Origin: Pseudomonas sichuanensis
GTDB taxonomy: Bacteria > Pseudomonadota > Gammaproteobacteria > Pseudomonadales > Pseudomonadaceae
DNA length: 64,000 nucleotides
Direction: 5' to 3'
Assembly (NCBI RefSeq): GCF_003231305.1
Contig: NZ_QKVM01000009.1
Coordinates: 62,001 to 126,000 of the forward strand
Part shown: positions 34,479-41,534 of the stretch, one piece after another
Layout of the letters: every line of letters starts with the position of its first letter
How positions within the stretch are numbered: position 1 is the first letter of the stretch
The notes under the pieces: model-generated
Databases searched by the model: none
Seen by the model: only the letters and a program-made list of their open reading frames with translations
What the model was told of the DNA's origin: nothing
Position numbers and translations under genes: made by a program

Positions 34479-35084
34479 TCAGAAGGTCGGCGGGGTGATC
34501 ACCCAGATCACCACCGCATCGACGTCGCCGGGGTTGCCGTAACGGTGCGGCTCCTGGCTGGAAAAACTGAAGCTGTCGCCTTCGCTCAGCTGGAAGTGGC
34601 GTTCGCCTACCCACAGCTCGAAGGTCCCGCACAGCAGGTAGCCGGCCTCTTCGCCGTCATGGCTGTAGCTTTGCTCGCTGTAGGTGCCCGGGGGGAAGCG
34701 CGAATGCAGCATTTCCAGCTCGCGGCTGGGTTGCGGGGTGAGCAGTTGGTCGACGATGCCGTCCTCGTAGTGCACGCTCAGCCGGCTGTTCCTGCGCACC
34801 ACATAGCCCTCATCTTCCGGGGCAGTGACCGCTTCGCTGGCAAAGAACCACTGGATGGTCACGCCCAGGGTGCGGGCGATGTTGAACAGCGCCGGGATCG
34901 ACGGGTAGGACAGGTTGCGCTCCAGCTGGCTGATGTAGCCGGCGGTCAGCCCGCTCTGTTCGGCCAGCTCGGCCAGGGTCATGCCGCGGCGCTTACGCAG
35001 GCCGCGGATGCGGGTGCCGAGGAACTGCGGCGCGGGGCTGCCGTCCTCGGCAGGTGGCGGCGCTTTGGCAATGTGGCGATTCAT
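34479..35084 (-). CDS. XRE-family regulator with C-terminal cupin
   Basis: 201 residues: helix-turn-helix at about 20-80 (RIRGLRKRRGMTLAELAEQS, GYISQLERNLSYPSIPALFN) and a cupin domain at about 125-200 (HDGEEAGYLLCGTFELWVGE, LSEGDSFSFSSQEPHRYGNP). XRE-cupin proteins usually sense a small catabolic substrate such as a polyamine or amino-acid derivative. Start at 35084 (MNRHIAKAPPP). Likely local regulator of the flanking oxidoreductase and hydratase. Confidence 0.87.
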   Translation of the reverse strand: MNRHIAKAPPPAEDGSPAPQFLGTRIRGLRKRRGMTLAELAEQSGLTAGYISQLERNLSYPSIPALFNIARTLGVTIQWFFASEAVTAPEDEGYVVRRNSRLSVHYEDGIVDQLLTPQPSRELEMLHSRFPPGTYSEQSYSHDGEEAGYLLCGTFELWVGERHFQLSEGDSFSFSSQEPHRYGNPGDVDAVVIWVITPPTF

Positions 35085-35129
35085 GGCGGTTTCCAGTCGG
35101 CCCTGCAAAGTCCCGGAGTATAAACAGGC

Positions 35130-37082
35130 TCACAAGGCGGCGGCGACCTTCAACCCTTCATGGATCGCTTCCTCGGCGGTGCGCGGGGCCAGGCAGTCGC
35201 CGATGCGCTGCACCTGGGCGAGGTCCTTGATCTGCTCGGCCAGGGTGTCGACCGGCTGATGGCCCTGGCACAGCACCAGGGTGTCGATGCCTTCGAAGAT
35301 CATCGCCTCGCCGCTGGCGGTGTGCTGCAGGTAGACGCTGTTGTCGTCGCAGCCATACAGGCGGGCATAGGGCGTGATCGGGATGCCCAGCTTGTGCAGC
35401 TCGCCGGCCAGCTGGTCGCGCACGTACAGCGGCAGGCTCTCGCCGCAATGGGTGCCGTTGACCGCCAGCTGCACCTGATGCCCGGCGCGCACCAGGCGCT
35501 CGGCGATGCCAGGGCCGATCCAGTCGCAGCGCCAGTCCACCACCAGTACCGAACGGCCGAGCTTCACCTCGTCGCGCAGCACTTGCCAGGCATCGACCAC
35601 CTGCAGCTCGCCGCCACGCTCGAACGCCGGCCAGTACGGCTCGGCACCGGTGGCGACGATCACCGCGTCCGGGCGTTCGCGCTCGACCAGGGCGCGGTCG
35701 ACGCGGGTATTGCGTACCACCTCGACCCCGGCCAGTTGCATCTCCCGTTGCAGGTTGGTGCTGGCGCCGCCGAACTCGCTGCGCCGGGGCAGCAGCTGCG
35801 CCAGCAGCACCTGGCCGCCCAGTTGCGCGCTGGCTTCAAACAGCGTCACCTGGTGCCCGCGTGCCGCCGCCACGGCGGCGGCCTTCATGCCGGCGGGGCC
35901 GCCACCCACCACCATGACCCGCTTGCGCACGCTGGCCGGGGGCAGGTGGCCGTACTGCTGTTCACGCCCGGTTTCCGGGTGCTGGATGCAGGAGATCGGC
36001 AGCCCGCGGTGGAAGTGGCCGATGCAGGCCTGGTTGCAGGCGATGCAGGCGCGCACATCCTCGGCGCGGCCGCTGTCGGTCTTGTTCGGCATCTGCGGGT
36101 CGCAGATCAGCGCGCGGGTCATGCCGCATACATCGGCCTGGCCACGGGCGAGGATCAGTTCGGCTTCCTGGGGCTGGTTGATCCGGCCGGTGACGAACAG
36201 CGGTATCTGCAGGCGCGACTTGAAGGTGCCGGCTTCGCGGGCCAGGTACGCCGCTTCGATGGCCATCGGCGGGACGATATGAATCGCGCCGCCCAGCGAG
36301 GCGGAGCTGCCGGCGACGATGTGCACGTAGTCCAGGCTCGCTTGCAGGGCCTGCACGGCGGCCAGCGATTCGTCTTCGGTAAGGCCCTCGGCATCGCGTT
36401 CGTCGGCGCTGATGCGCAGGCCGACGATGAACTGCTCGTCGGTGGCGGCGCGTACGGCGGCAAGGATCTCGCGCAAAAAGCGCAGGCGCTGTTCCAGGCC
36501 GCCGTTGTAACCGTCGCTGCGGCGGTTGACCCGGGGGTTGATGAACTGCGCGGGCAGGTAGCCATGGCTGGCGACCACTTCGACACCGTCGATGCCGGCC
36601 TGGTGCAGGCGCCGCGCCGCAGCCGCGTAGCCGGCGACGATCTCGTCGATCATCGATTGGTCGAGCTCGCGCGGCATCACCCGGAAGCGCTCGTTGGGCA
36701 CGGCGGAGGCGCTGTAAGCGACCGCCAGCAGGCCGTCGGCGGACTCCATGATTTCGCGGCCCGGGTGGAAGATCTGCGACAGCACCACGGTGCCCTGGGC
36801 GTGGCACACCTCGGCCAGGCGCCGGTAGCCGTCGATGCAGGCATCGTCGGTGGCCATCAGCACATGGGAGGTGTAGCGGGCGCTGTCATGTACCCCGGCC
36901 ACCTGCAGCACGATCAGCCCGACGCCGCCCTCGGCACGGGCCTTGTGATAGGCGATAAGCCGCTCGTTGACCAGGTTGTCGGTGGGCATGGAGGTGTCGT
37001 GGCCGCTGGACATGATGCGGTTTTTCAGGCGCTTGCCACGGAGCTGCAGCGGTTCGAACAGGTGCGTGAAGGCGGTCGGCAT
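35130..37082 (-). CDS. old-yellow-enzyme/FAD/4Fe-4S oxidoreductase
   Basis: 650-residue multi-cofactor enzyme of the 2,4-dienoyl-CoA reductase/trimethylamine dehydrogenase type. An N-terminal FMN TIM barrel (LFEPLQLRGKRLKNRIMSSG; AGIDGVEVVASHGYLPAQFI) is followed by a 4Fe-4S cysteine set (CIACNQACIGHFHRGLPISC) and a C-terminal FAD/NAD domain (VMVVGGGPAGMKAAAVAAAR). Relatives include dienoyl-CoA reductase and N-demethylases for glycine-betaine-like compounds. The adjacent BetI-like regulator and solute-binding protein favour a small methylated or amine compound over a fatty acid, but this is a guess. Divergent from the solute-binding gene. Confidence 0.85.
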   Translation of the reverse strand: MPTAFTHLFEPLQLRGKRLKNRIMSSGHDTSMPTDNLVNERLIAYHKARAEGGVGLIVLQVAGVHDSARYTSHVLMATDDACIDGYRRLAEVCHAQGTVVLSQIFHPGREIMESADGLLAVAYSASAVPNERFRVMPRELDQSMIDEIVAGYAAAARRLHQAGIDGVEVVASHGYLPAQFINPRVNRRSDGYNGGLEQRLRFLREILAAVRAATDEQFIVGLRISADERDAEGLTEDESLAAVQALQASLDYVHIVAGSSASLGGAIHIVPPMAIEAAYLAREAGTFKSRLQIPLFVTGRINQPQEAELILARGQADVCGMTRALICDPQMPNKTDSGRAEDVRACIACNQACIGHFHRGLPISCIQHPETGREQQYGHLPPASVRKRVMVVGGGPAGMKAAAVAAARGHQVTLFEASAQLGGQVLLAQLLPRRSEFGGASTNLQREMQLAGVEVVRNTRVDRALVERERPDAVIVATGAEPYWPAFERGGELQVVDAWQVLRDEVKLGRSVLVVDWRCDWIGPGIAERLVRAGHQVQLAVNGTHCGESLPLYVRDQLAGELHKLGIPITPYARLYGCDDNSVYLQHTASGEAMIFEGIDTLVLCQGHQPVDTLAEQIKDLAQVQRIGDCLAPRTAEEAIHEGLKVAAAL

Positions 37083-37112
37083 ACGGGCAGGCTCCAGCGG
37101 GGATGTTGTTGT

Positions 37113-37146
37113 TTTTTTCTTATAAAAGTGTACCTATAGTAAAAAA
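37113..37146. promoter_or_regulatory. AT-rich inverted repeat between divergent genes
   Basis: TTTTTTCTTATA and TATAGTAAAAAA form an imperfect inverted repeat (10 of 12) around a 10-bp centre, in the 155-bp gap between the oxidoreductase and the solute-binding gene. Probable operator and promoter region for both. Confidence 0.5.
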
Positions 37147-37237
37147 TCAACTTGTTTTTTTACTGGTCGTTGTCTAGTTTCGACAGCACCCCCGCCTCAG
37201 GGGCGAACCTCACAAAAACAACAAAGAGGGTCCATCA

Positions 37238-38284
37238 ATGAGCGCTTTTGCACGAAAACCCGGGATGTACGCGGTGCTGTTGTGGCTTGGCCTGGGCAGC
37301 GCCCAGGCGGCGTCGGACATGGTCGTGGTGGGCTATGGCGGTGCCGGGCAGAAGGCCCAGGACGTGGCGTTGTTCCAGCCGTTCAGCGCCCAGGACAAGA
37401 GCAAGCTGATCCAGACCGAGTACAACGGCGAGATGGCGCGGATCAAGGTCATGGTCGACACCGGCAGTGTCGACTGGGACGTGGTGCAGATCGAAGGGCC
37501 CGACCTGCTGCGCGGTTGTGATGAAGGCATGTACGAGCGGCTGGACTGGAACAAGCTGGGCCACAAGGACCAGCTGATTGCCGACGCCGCGCAGGAATGC
37601 GGTTCGGCGGCGCTGGTGTGGAGCGTGGCGATCGCCTACGACCGCGACAAGCTGGCCCAGGCGCCGACCTCCTGGGCCGACTTCTGGGACGTGAACAAGT
37701 ACCCGGGCAAGCGCGGCCTGCGCAAGCGTGCGGTGTACAACCTGGAGTTCGCCCTGCTGGCCGACGGGGTCAAGGTAGAGGATGTGTACAAGGTGCTGGC
37801 CACCCCGGCAGGCGTCGACCGCGCGTTCGCCAAGCTGAGCCAGCTCAAGCCCAGCATCCAGTGGTGGGAGGCGGGTGCCCAGCCGCCGCAATGGCTGACC
37901 GCCGGCGACGTGGTGATGACCTCGACCTACAGCGGCCGCATCGCCGCCGCCGCACAGAACGGCAGCCCGCTGGCGCTGGTGTGGCCCGGCAGTCTTTATG
38001 GCATGGACTATTGGGCGATCATCAAGGGCTCGAAACATGTGCAGCAGGCCGAGCGGCTGATTGCCTACACCAACCAGCCCGAGGCGCAGGTGCGTTACGT
38101 CGAACAGATCCCCTACGGCCCGACCAACACCCAGGCGGCTGCGGCGCTGGCGCCGGAGCTGGCCAAGTGGGTGCCGACTTCCAAGGAGAACCTTGAAGGC
38201 GCCCTGGCCATGAACGTCGAGTTCTGGGTCGACCATGGCGAGGAGCTGGAGGAACGCTTCAACGCCTGGGCGGCCAGCAAGTAA
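37238..38284 (+). CDS. ABC transporter solute-binding protein (PotD/spermidine-putrescine-like)
   Basis: 348 residues with signal peptide (cleavage after AQA near 24). The type II binding-protein fold is shown by VVVGYGGAGQKAQDVALFQP, GSVDWDVVQIEGPDLLRGCD, SWADFWDVNKYPGKRGLRKR and SIQWWEAGAQPPQWLTAGDV, as in the polyamine/opine extracellular-binding group. No permease or ATPase genes are adjacent, so it must use a transporter encoded elsewhere or work in sensing. Divergent from the oxidoreductase and 63 bp upstream of the aldolase gene. Confidence 0.85.
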   Translation: MSAFARKPGMYAVLLWLGLGSAQAASDMVVVGYGGAGQKAQDVALFQPFSAQDKSKLIQTEYNGEMARIKVMVDTGSVDWDVVQIEGPDLLRGCDEGMYERLDWNKLGHKDQLIADAAQECGSAALVWSVAIAYDRDKLAQAPTSWADFWDVNKYPGKRGLRKRAVYNLEFALLADGVKVEDVYKVLATPAGVDRAFAKLSQLKPSIQWWEAGAQPPQWLTAGDVVMTSTYSGRIAAAAQNGSPLALVWPGSLYGMDYWAIIKGSKHVQQAERLIAYTNQPEAQVRYVEQIPYGPTNTQAAAALAPELAKWVPTSKENLEGALAMNVEFWVDHGEELEERFNAWAASK

Positions 38285-38347
38285 CCCATTGCGGCTGGAC
38301 AGTCTTCTACTCTTCAGCCGCCCTTCACCAACCTGGAACCCGTGACC

Positions 38348-39100
38348 ATGCCTACCGAACGACACCTGCGCGAAGAGCTTGCGGCCTGCTACCGGCTGAT
38401 CGCGCACTTTCGCATGACCGACCTGATCTTCACCCATATCTCGGTGCGTCTGCCGGGGCCCGAGCATCATTTCCTGATCAACCCCTACGGCTTGATGTTC
38501 GATGAAATCACCGCCTCCAACCTTGTGAAGATCGACCTGCACGGCCAAGCCGTCGAGCCTTCGCCTTATCCGGTGAACCCGGCGGGTTTCGTGATCCACA
38601 GCGCCATCCATGGCGCCCGCGAAGATGCGCAGTGTGTGCTGCATACCCATACCCGCGCCGGTTGCGCGGTGGCGGCGCTGGAGTGCGGGTTGCTGCCGGT
38701 GAACCAGATTTCGATGGAGTTCTACGGCAAGGTCGCCTACCACGACTATGAGGGCGTGGCGCTGGACCTGAGCGAACAGCAGCGGCTGGTGGCCGACCTG
38801 GGGCAGCAGCCGGTGATGATCCTGCGCAACCACGGCCTGCTGACCGTAGGGCGCAGCGTGAGCGAGGCGTTCATGCGCATGTATTACCTGGAGAAAGCCT
38901 GCGAGATCCAGCTCGCCGCCCAGGCCAGCGGCAAGCTGGTGTTGCCGCCCCATGCGGTGTGCGCGCATACCGAGCGGCAGTTCAATGACCCCGGGCGGCC
39001 GTTGGAGGAGGGGCAGTTGGCCGATCCGGACGCGATGCAGTTGGCCTGGGCGGCGTTGTTGCGCTTGCTGGACAAGGTGGAGCCTGGCTATCGCGATTGA
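38348..39100 (+). CDS. class II aldolase/adducin-family protein
   Basis: 250 residues of the zinc-dependent class II aldolase fold (FucA/AraD/adducin). Metal ligands are visible in CVLHTHTRAGCAVAALECG and, later, ILRNHGLLTVGRSVSEAF. FRMTDLIFTHISVRLPGPEH near the N-terminus matches the subgroup often found in aromatic and amine catabolism clusters. Could be a decarboxylase or retro-aldolase. The ATG at 38348 is preferred over the GTG two codons earlier (GGAA nine bases upstream). Probably co-transcribed with the solute-binding protein. Confidence 0.85.
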   Translation: MPTERHLREELAACYRLIAHFRMTDLIFTHISVRLPGPEHHFLINPYGLMFDEITASNLVKIDLHGQAVEPSPYPVNPAGFVIHSAIHGAREDAQCVLHTHTRAGCAVAALECGLLPVNQISMEFYGKVAYHDYEGVALDLSEQQRLVADLGQQPVMILRNHGLLTVGRSVSEAFMRMYYLEKACEIQLAAQASGKLVLPPHAVCAHTERQFNDPGRPLEEGQLADPDAMQLAWAALLRLLDKVEPGYRD

Positions 39101-39124
39101 ACAACTGTCTTGCAGTGCTTGTGC

Positions 39125-39220
39125 TGGCCTCATCGCTGGCAAGCCAGCTCCCACAGGGGATGCGCATGGCTTGAAGTCAACGCGGTCGAGGTGGGAGCTG
39201 GCTTGCCAGCGATGAGGCCA
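39125..39220. repeat. REP doublet (30-bp perfect inverted repeat)
   Basis: Arms 39125-39154 (TGGCCTCATCGCTGGCAAGC...) and 39191-39220 are perfect complements with a 36-bp loop, just after the aldolase gene. Confidence 0.9.
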
Positions 39221-39290
39221 GGATACGCAGCACAAAACATTGGCTCTTAATGGCTTTTGTACACGGGGTATCGCCAGTTGTCGGACTTGC

Positions 39291-39312
39291 TATACAGTCG
39301 TTCAACTGCATA
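39291..39312. promoter_or_regulatory. 22-bp inverted repeat upstream of the TetR gene
   Basis: TATACAGT and ACTGCATA (7 of 8 complementary) flank a six-base centre, ending 20 bp before the TetR start. Likely an autoregulatory operator. Confidence 0.55.
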
Positions 39313-39332
39313 TCCCGCCACGAGACCCACCC

Positions 39333-39980
39333 ATGTCCCAGGAAGCCCGCTTCAGCCGCATGCTGCCCGAACTGCGCAAGGCCAATCTGGTCGAGGCCAC
39401 CCTGGCCTGCCTGAAACGCCATGGCTTCCAGGGCGCCTCGATCCGCAAGATCTCCGCCGAGGCCGGCGTGTCGGTCGGCCTGATCAGCCATCACTATTCC
39501 GGCAAGGACGAACTGGTCGCCGAAGCCTACATGGCCGTCACCGGCCGGGTGATGCAGCTGCTGCGCGAGGCCATGGACCAGGTCGCGCCCAACGCCCGCG
39601 AGCGCCTGTCGGCGTTCTTTCGTGGCTCGTTCAGCGCCGAACTGCTCGACCCGCAATTGCTCGACGCCTGGCTGGCCTTCTGGGGCGCGGTGAAAACCGC
39701 CGAGGCGATCAACCAGGTGCACGACCACTCCTACGGCGAATACCGCCGCGAACTGCGAAGCCTGCTCAGCGAATTGGCACGGGAGGAGGGGTGGCAGCGC
39801 TTCGACGCCGACCTGGCCGCCATCAGCCTGAGCGCGTTGCTGGACGGCCTGTGGCTGGAGTCGGGCCTGAACCCCGGCACCTTCACCCCGGCCCAGGGCG
39901 TGCAGATCTGCGAAGCCTGGGTCGACGGCCTGCAAGCCGGCGGTCGGCAACGCTTCACCCTGCCGGCCGAGGGCTGTTGA
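39333..39980 (+). CDS. TetR-family regulator, BetI-like
   Basis: 215 residues. The DNA-binding half shows NLVEATLACLKRHGFQGASI, RKISAEAGVSVGLISHHYSG and KDELVAEAYMAV, closely matching BetI-type repressors (choline/glycine betaine genes). The C-terminal ligand domain contains LDAWLAFWGAVKTAEAINQV. Start at 39333 gives BetI length. Divergent/adjacent genes to the left (aldolase, solute-binding protein, oxidoreductase) are its plausible targets; the aru genes start 76 bp to the right. Confidence 0.87.
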   Translation: MSQEARFSRMLPELRKANLVEATLACLKRHGFQGASIRKISAEAGVSVGLISHHYSGKDELVAEAYMAVTGRVMQLLREAMDQVAPNARERLSAFFRGSFSAELLDPQLLDAWLAFWGAVKTAEAINQVHDHSYGEYRRELRSLLSELAREEGWQRFDADLAAISLSALLDGLWLESGLNPGTFTPAQGVQICEAWVDGLQAGGRQRFTLPAEGC

Positions 39981-40056
39981 TCGACCGTTCAGCAATCGCT
40001 AGTCTTGGCCCACTCTAATAAGAAACACGCCCACGGGCGACTCAGGACCAAACGCA

Positions 40057-40773
40057 ATGACCTCTCGGGTACTGATCGTCGACGACGATCCGCTGATTCG
40101 TGATTTGCTCCAGGCCTACCTGTCCCAGGAAGGCTATACCGTCCACTGCGCCGCCACCGCGGAACAGGCCGAGGCGCTGCTGGCCGAGCAGCCGGTGGAG
40201 CTGGTGATGCTGGATATCCGCCTGCCCGGCAAGGACGGCCTGACCCTGACCCGCGAACTGCGGGTGCGTTCGGAAGTGGGGATCATCCTGATCACCGGCC
40301 GCAACGACGACATCGACCGCATTGTCGGCCTGGAATGCGGCGCCGACGACTACGTGAGCAAGCCGCTCAACCCCCGCGAGCTGGTGTCGCGGGCCAAGAA
40401 CCTGATCCGCCGCGTGCGCCACGCCCAGGGCGCACGGCCCGCCACCCAGGCATCTGCCGCCCTCAAGCAGTTTGGCGAATGGGCACTGGACTGCGACCGC
40501 CGCCGCCTGATCGATGCGCAAGGTGGCGAAACCCTGCTGACCCACGGTGAGTTCCAGCTGCTCAGCGTGTTCCTGCGCAACAGCGGCCACACCCTGAGCC
40601 GCGACCAGTTGATGGACCAGATCCGCAACCGCGAGTGGGTGCCCAACGACCGTTCCATCGACGTGCTGGTCGGGCGCCTGCGGCGCAAGCTGCACGACGA
40701 CCCCGCCGAACCCGAGCTGATCATCACCATCCACGGCGCCGGCTACCTGTTCACCGCAAGCGTGGCCGCGTGA
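40057..40773 (+). CDS. aruR: OmpR-family response regulator, AruR-type
   Basis: 238 residues: receiver domain with acidic DDD near residues 8-10, phospho-acceptor Asp53 in VMLDIRLPGKDG, and Lys near SKPLNPRELV; then an OmpR winged-helix DNA-binding domain (GEWALDCDRRRLIDA, DQIRNREWVPNDRSIDVLVG, LIITIHGAGYLFT). Stop overlaps the next gene by 4 bp (GTGA). The same regulator-kinase pair and permease precede the arginine transaminase genes in P. aeruginosa (aruRS), so AruR is the likely identity. Confidence 0.82.
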   Translation: MTSRVLIVDDDPLIRDLLQAYLSQEGYTVHCAATAEQAEALLAEQPVELVMLDIRLPGKDGLTLTRELRVRSEVGIILITGRNDDIDRIVGLECGADDYVSKPLNPRELVSRAKNLIRRVRHAQGARPATQASAALKQFGEWALDCDRRRLIDAQGGETLLTHGEFQLLSVFLRNSGHTLSRDQLMDQIRNREWVPNDRSIDVLVGRLRRKLHDDPAEPELIITIHGAGYLFTASVAA

Positions 40774-41534
40774 TCCGGCGCCTGTTCGGCCTGCTGGTGT
40801 TGCTGCTGAGCGGCGCATTGCAGGCCGCCGAAACCGTCCGTTACTGCGATTACCCGGTTTACCCGCCGGTGTCCTGGAGCGATGGCAAGCAACCGCGCGG
40901 CCTGGCGCCGACGGTGGTGCGCGAGCTGTTCGGGCGGCTGGGCTACCGGGTCGAGATGGTGGTGCTGGGCAACTGGCAGCGGTGCCTGCTGGACGCCGCC
41001 GAAGGGCGGGTGGACGTGGTGCTGGCCTACGCCTCGCAGCAACGCGCCCAGGCCATGCGCTTTTCCACGGTGCCGGTGCTGCGCGAAGAGGTGGCGGTGT
41101 TTGCCAACCGCCAGCGGCCGCTGAAGTTCGCAAGCCTCGAAGACCTGGCCCGGTACCGTGGCGGGCTGCTGTTCGGCGAGAGCTACGGCGCTGACTTCGA
41201 CCGTTTCGTGGCGCGGCACCAGAACATCGAATGGGTGTCGGACAGCGGGCAGAACTTCGGCAAGCTGATCCGCGGGCGCATCGATTTCGTGATCCAGGAG
41301 CGGCGCACCGGCCAGCTGTTCGTCGAGCACCTGCCCGGCGCCCGGGACATCGTCGCGCTGGGGCCTGCGCTGAGTGTCGACTACCTGCGCGTGGCGGTGT
41401 CGCGCCACTCGCCCTTGAGTGAGCACATGAACGAGATCGACGCGCAGTTGCAGAAAATGACCGAAGCCGGCGAACTGGAACGCTGGCTGCATGAAAGCGA
41501 GGTCACCTACCGCGACATGGTCAGGCAGCCATGA
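40770..41534 (+). CDS. periplasmic solute-binding protein of the AruRS operon
   Basis: 254 residues: signal peptide (IRRLFGLLVLLLSGALQA) and a type II binding-protein fold of the amino-acid family (SBP_bac_3): TVRYCDYPVYPPVSW, LAPTVVRELFGRLGYRVEMV, GRVDVVLAYASQQRAQAMRF. Starts with GTG overlapping the aruR stop and its own stop overlaps the kinase ATG (ATGA), so the three proteins are made as a set. No permease genes accompany it. It probably binds an amino acid and presents it to the sensor kinase; that is inference. Confidence 0.83.
   Translation: MIRRLFGLLVLLLSGALQAAETVRYCDYPVYPPVSWSDGKQPRGLAPTVVRELFGRLGYRVEMVVLGNWQRCLLDAAEGRVDVVLAYASQQRAQAMRFSTVPVLREEVAVFANRQRPLKFASLEDLARYRGGLLFGESYGADFDRFVARHQNIEWVSDSGQNFGKLIRGRIDFVIQERRTGQLFVEHLPGARDIVALGPALSVDYLRVAVSRHSPLSEHMNEIDAQLQKMTEAGELERWLHESEVTYRDMVRQP

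Noticed and set aside
37235..39235. 666-codon minus-strand open frame across the solute-binding and aldolase genes.
   Set aside because: Shadow of two confirmed plus-strand genes and of a REP doublet.
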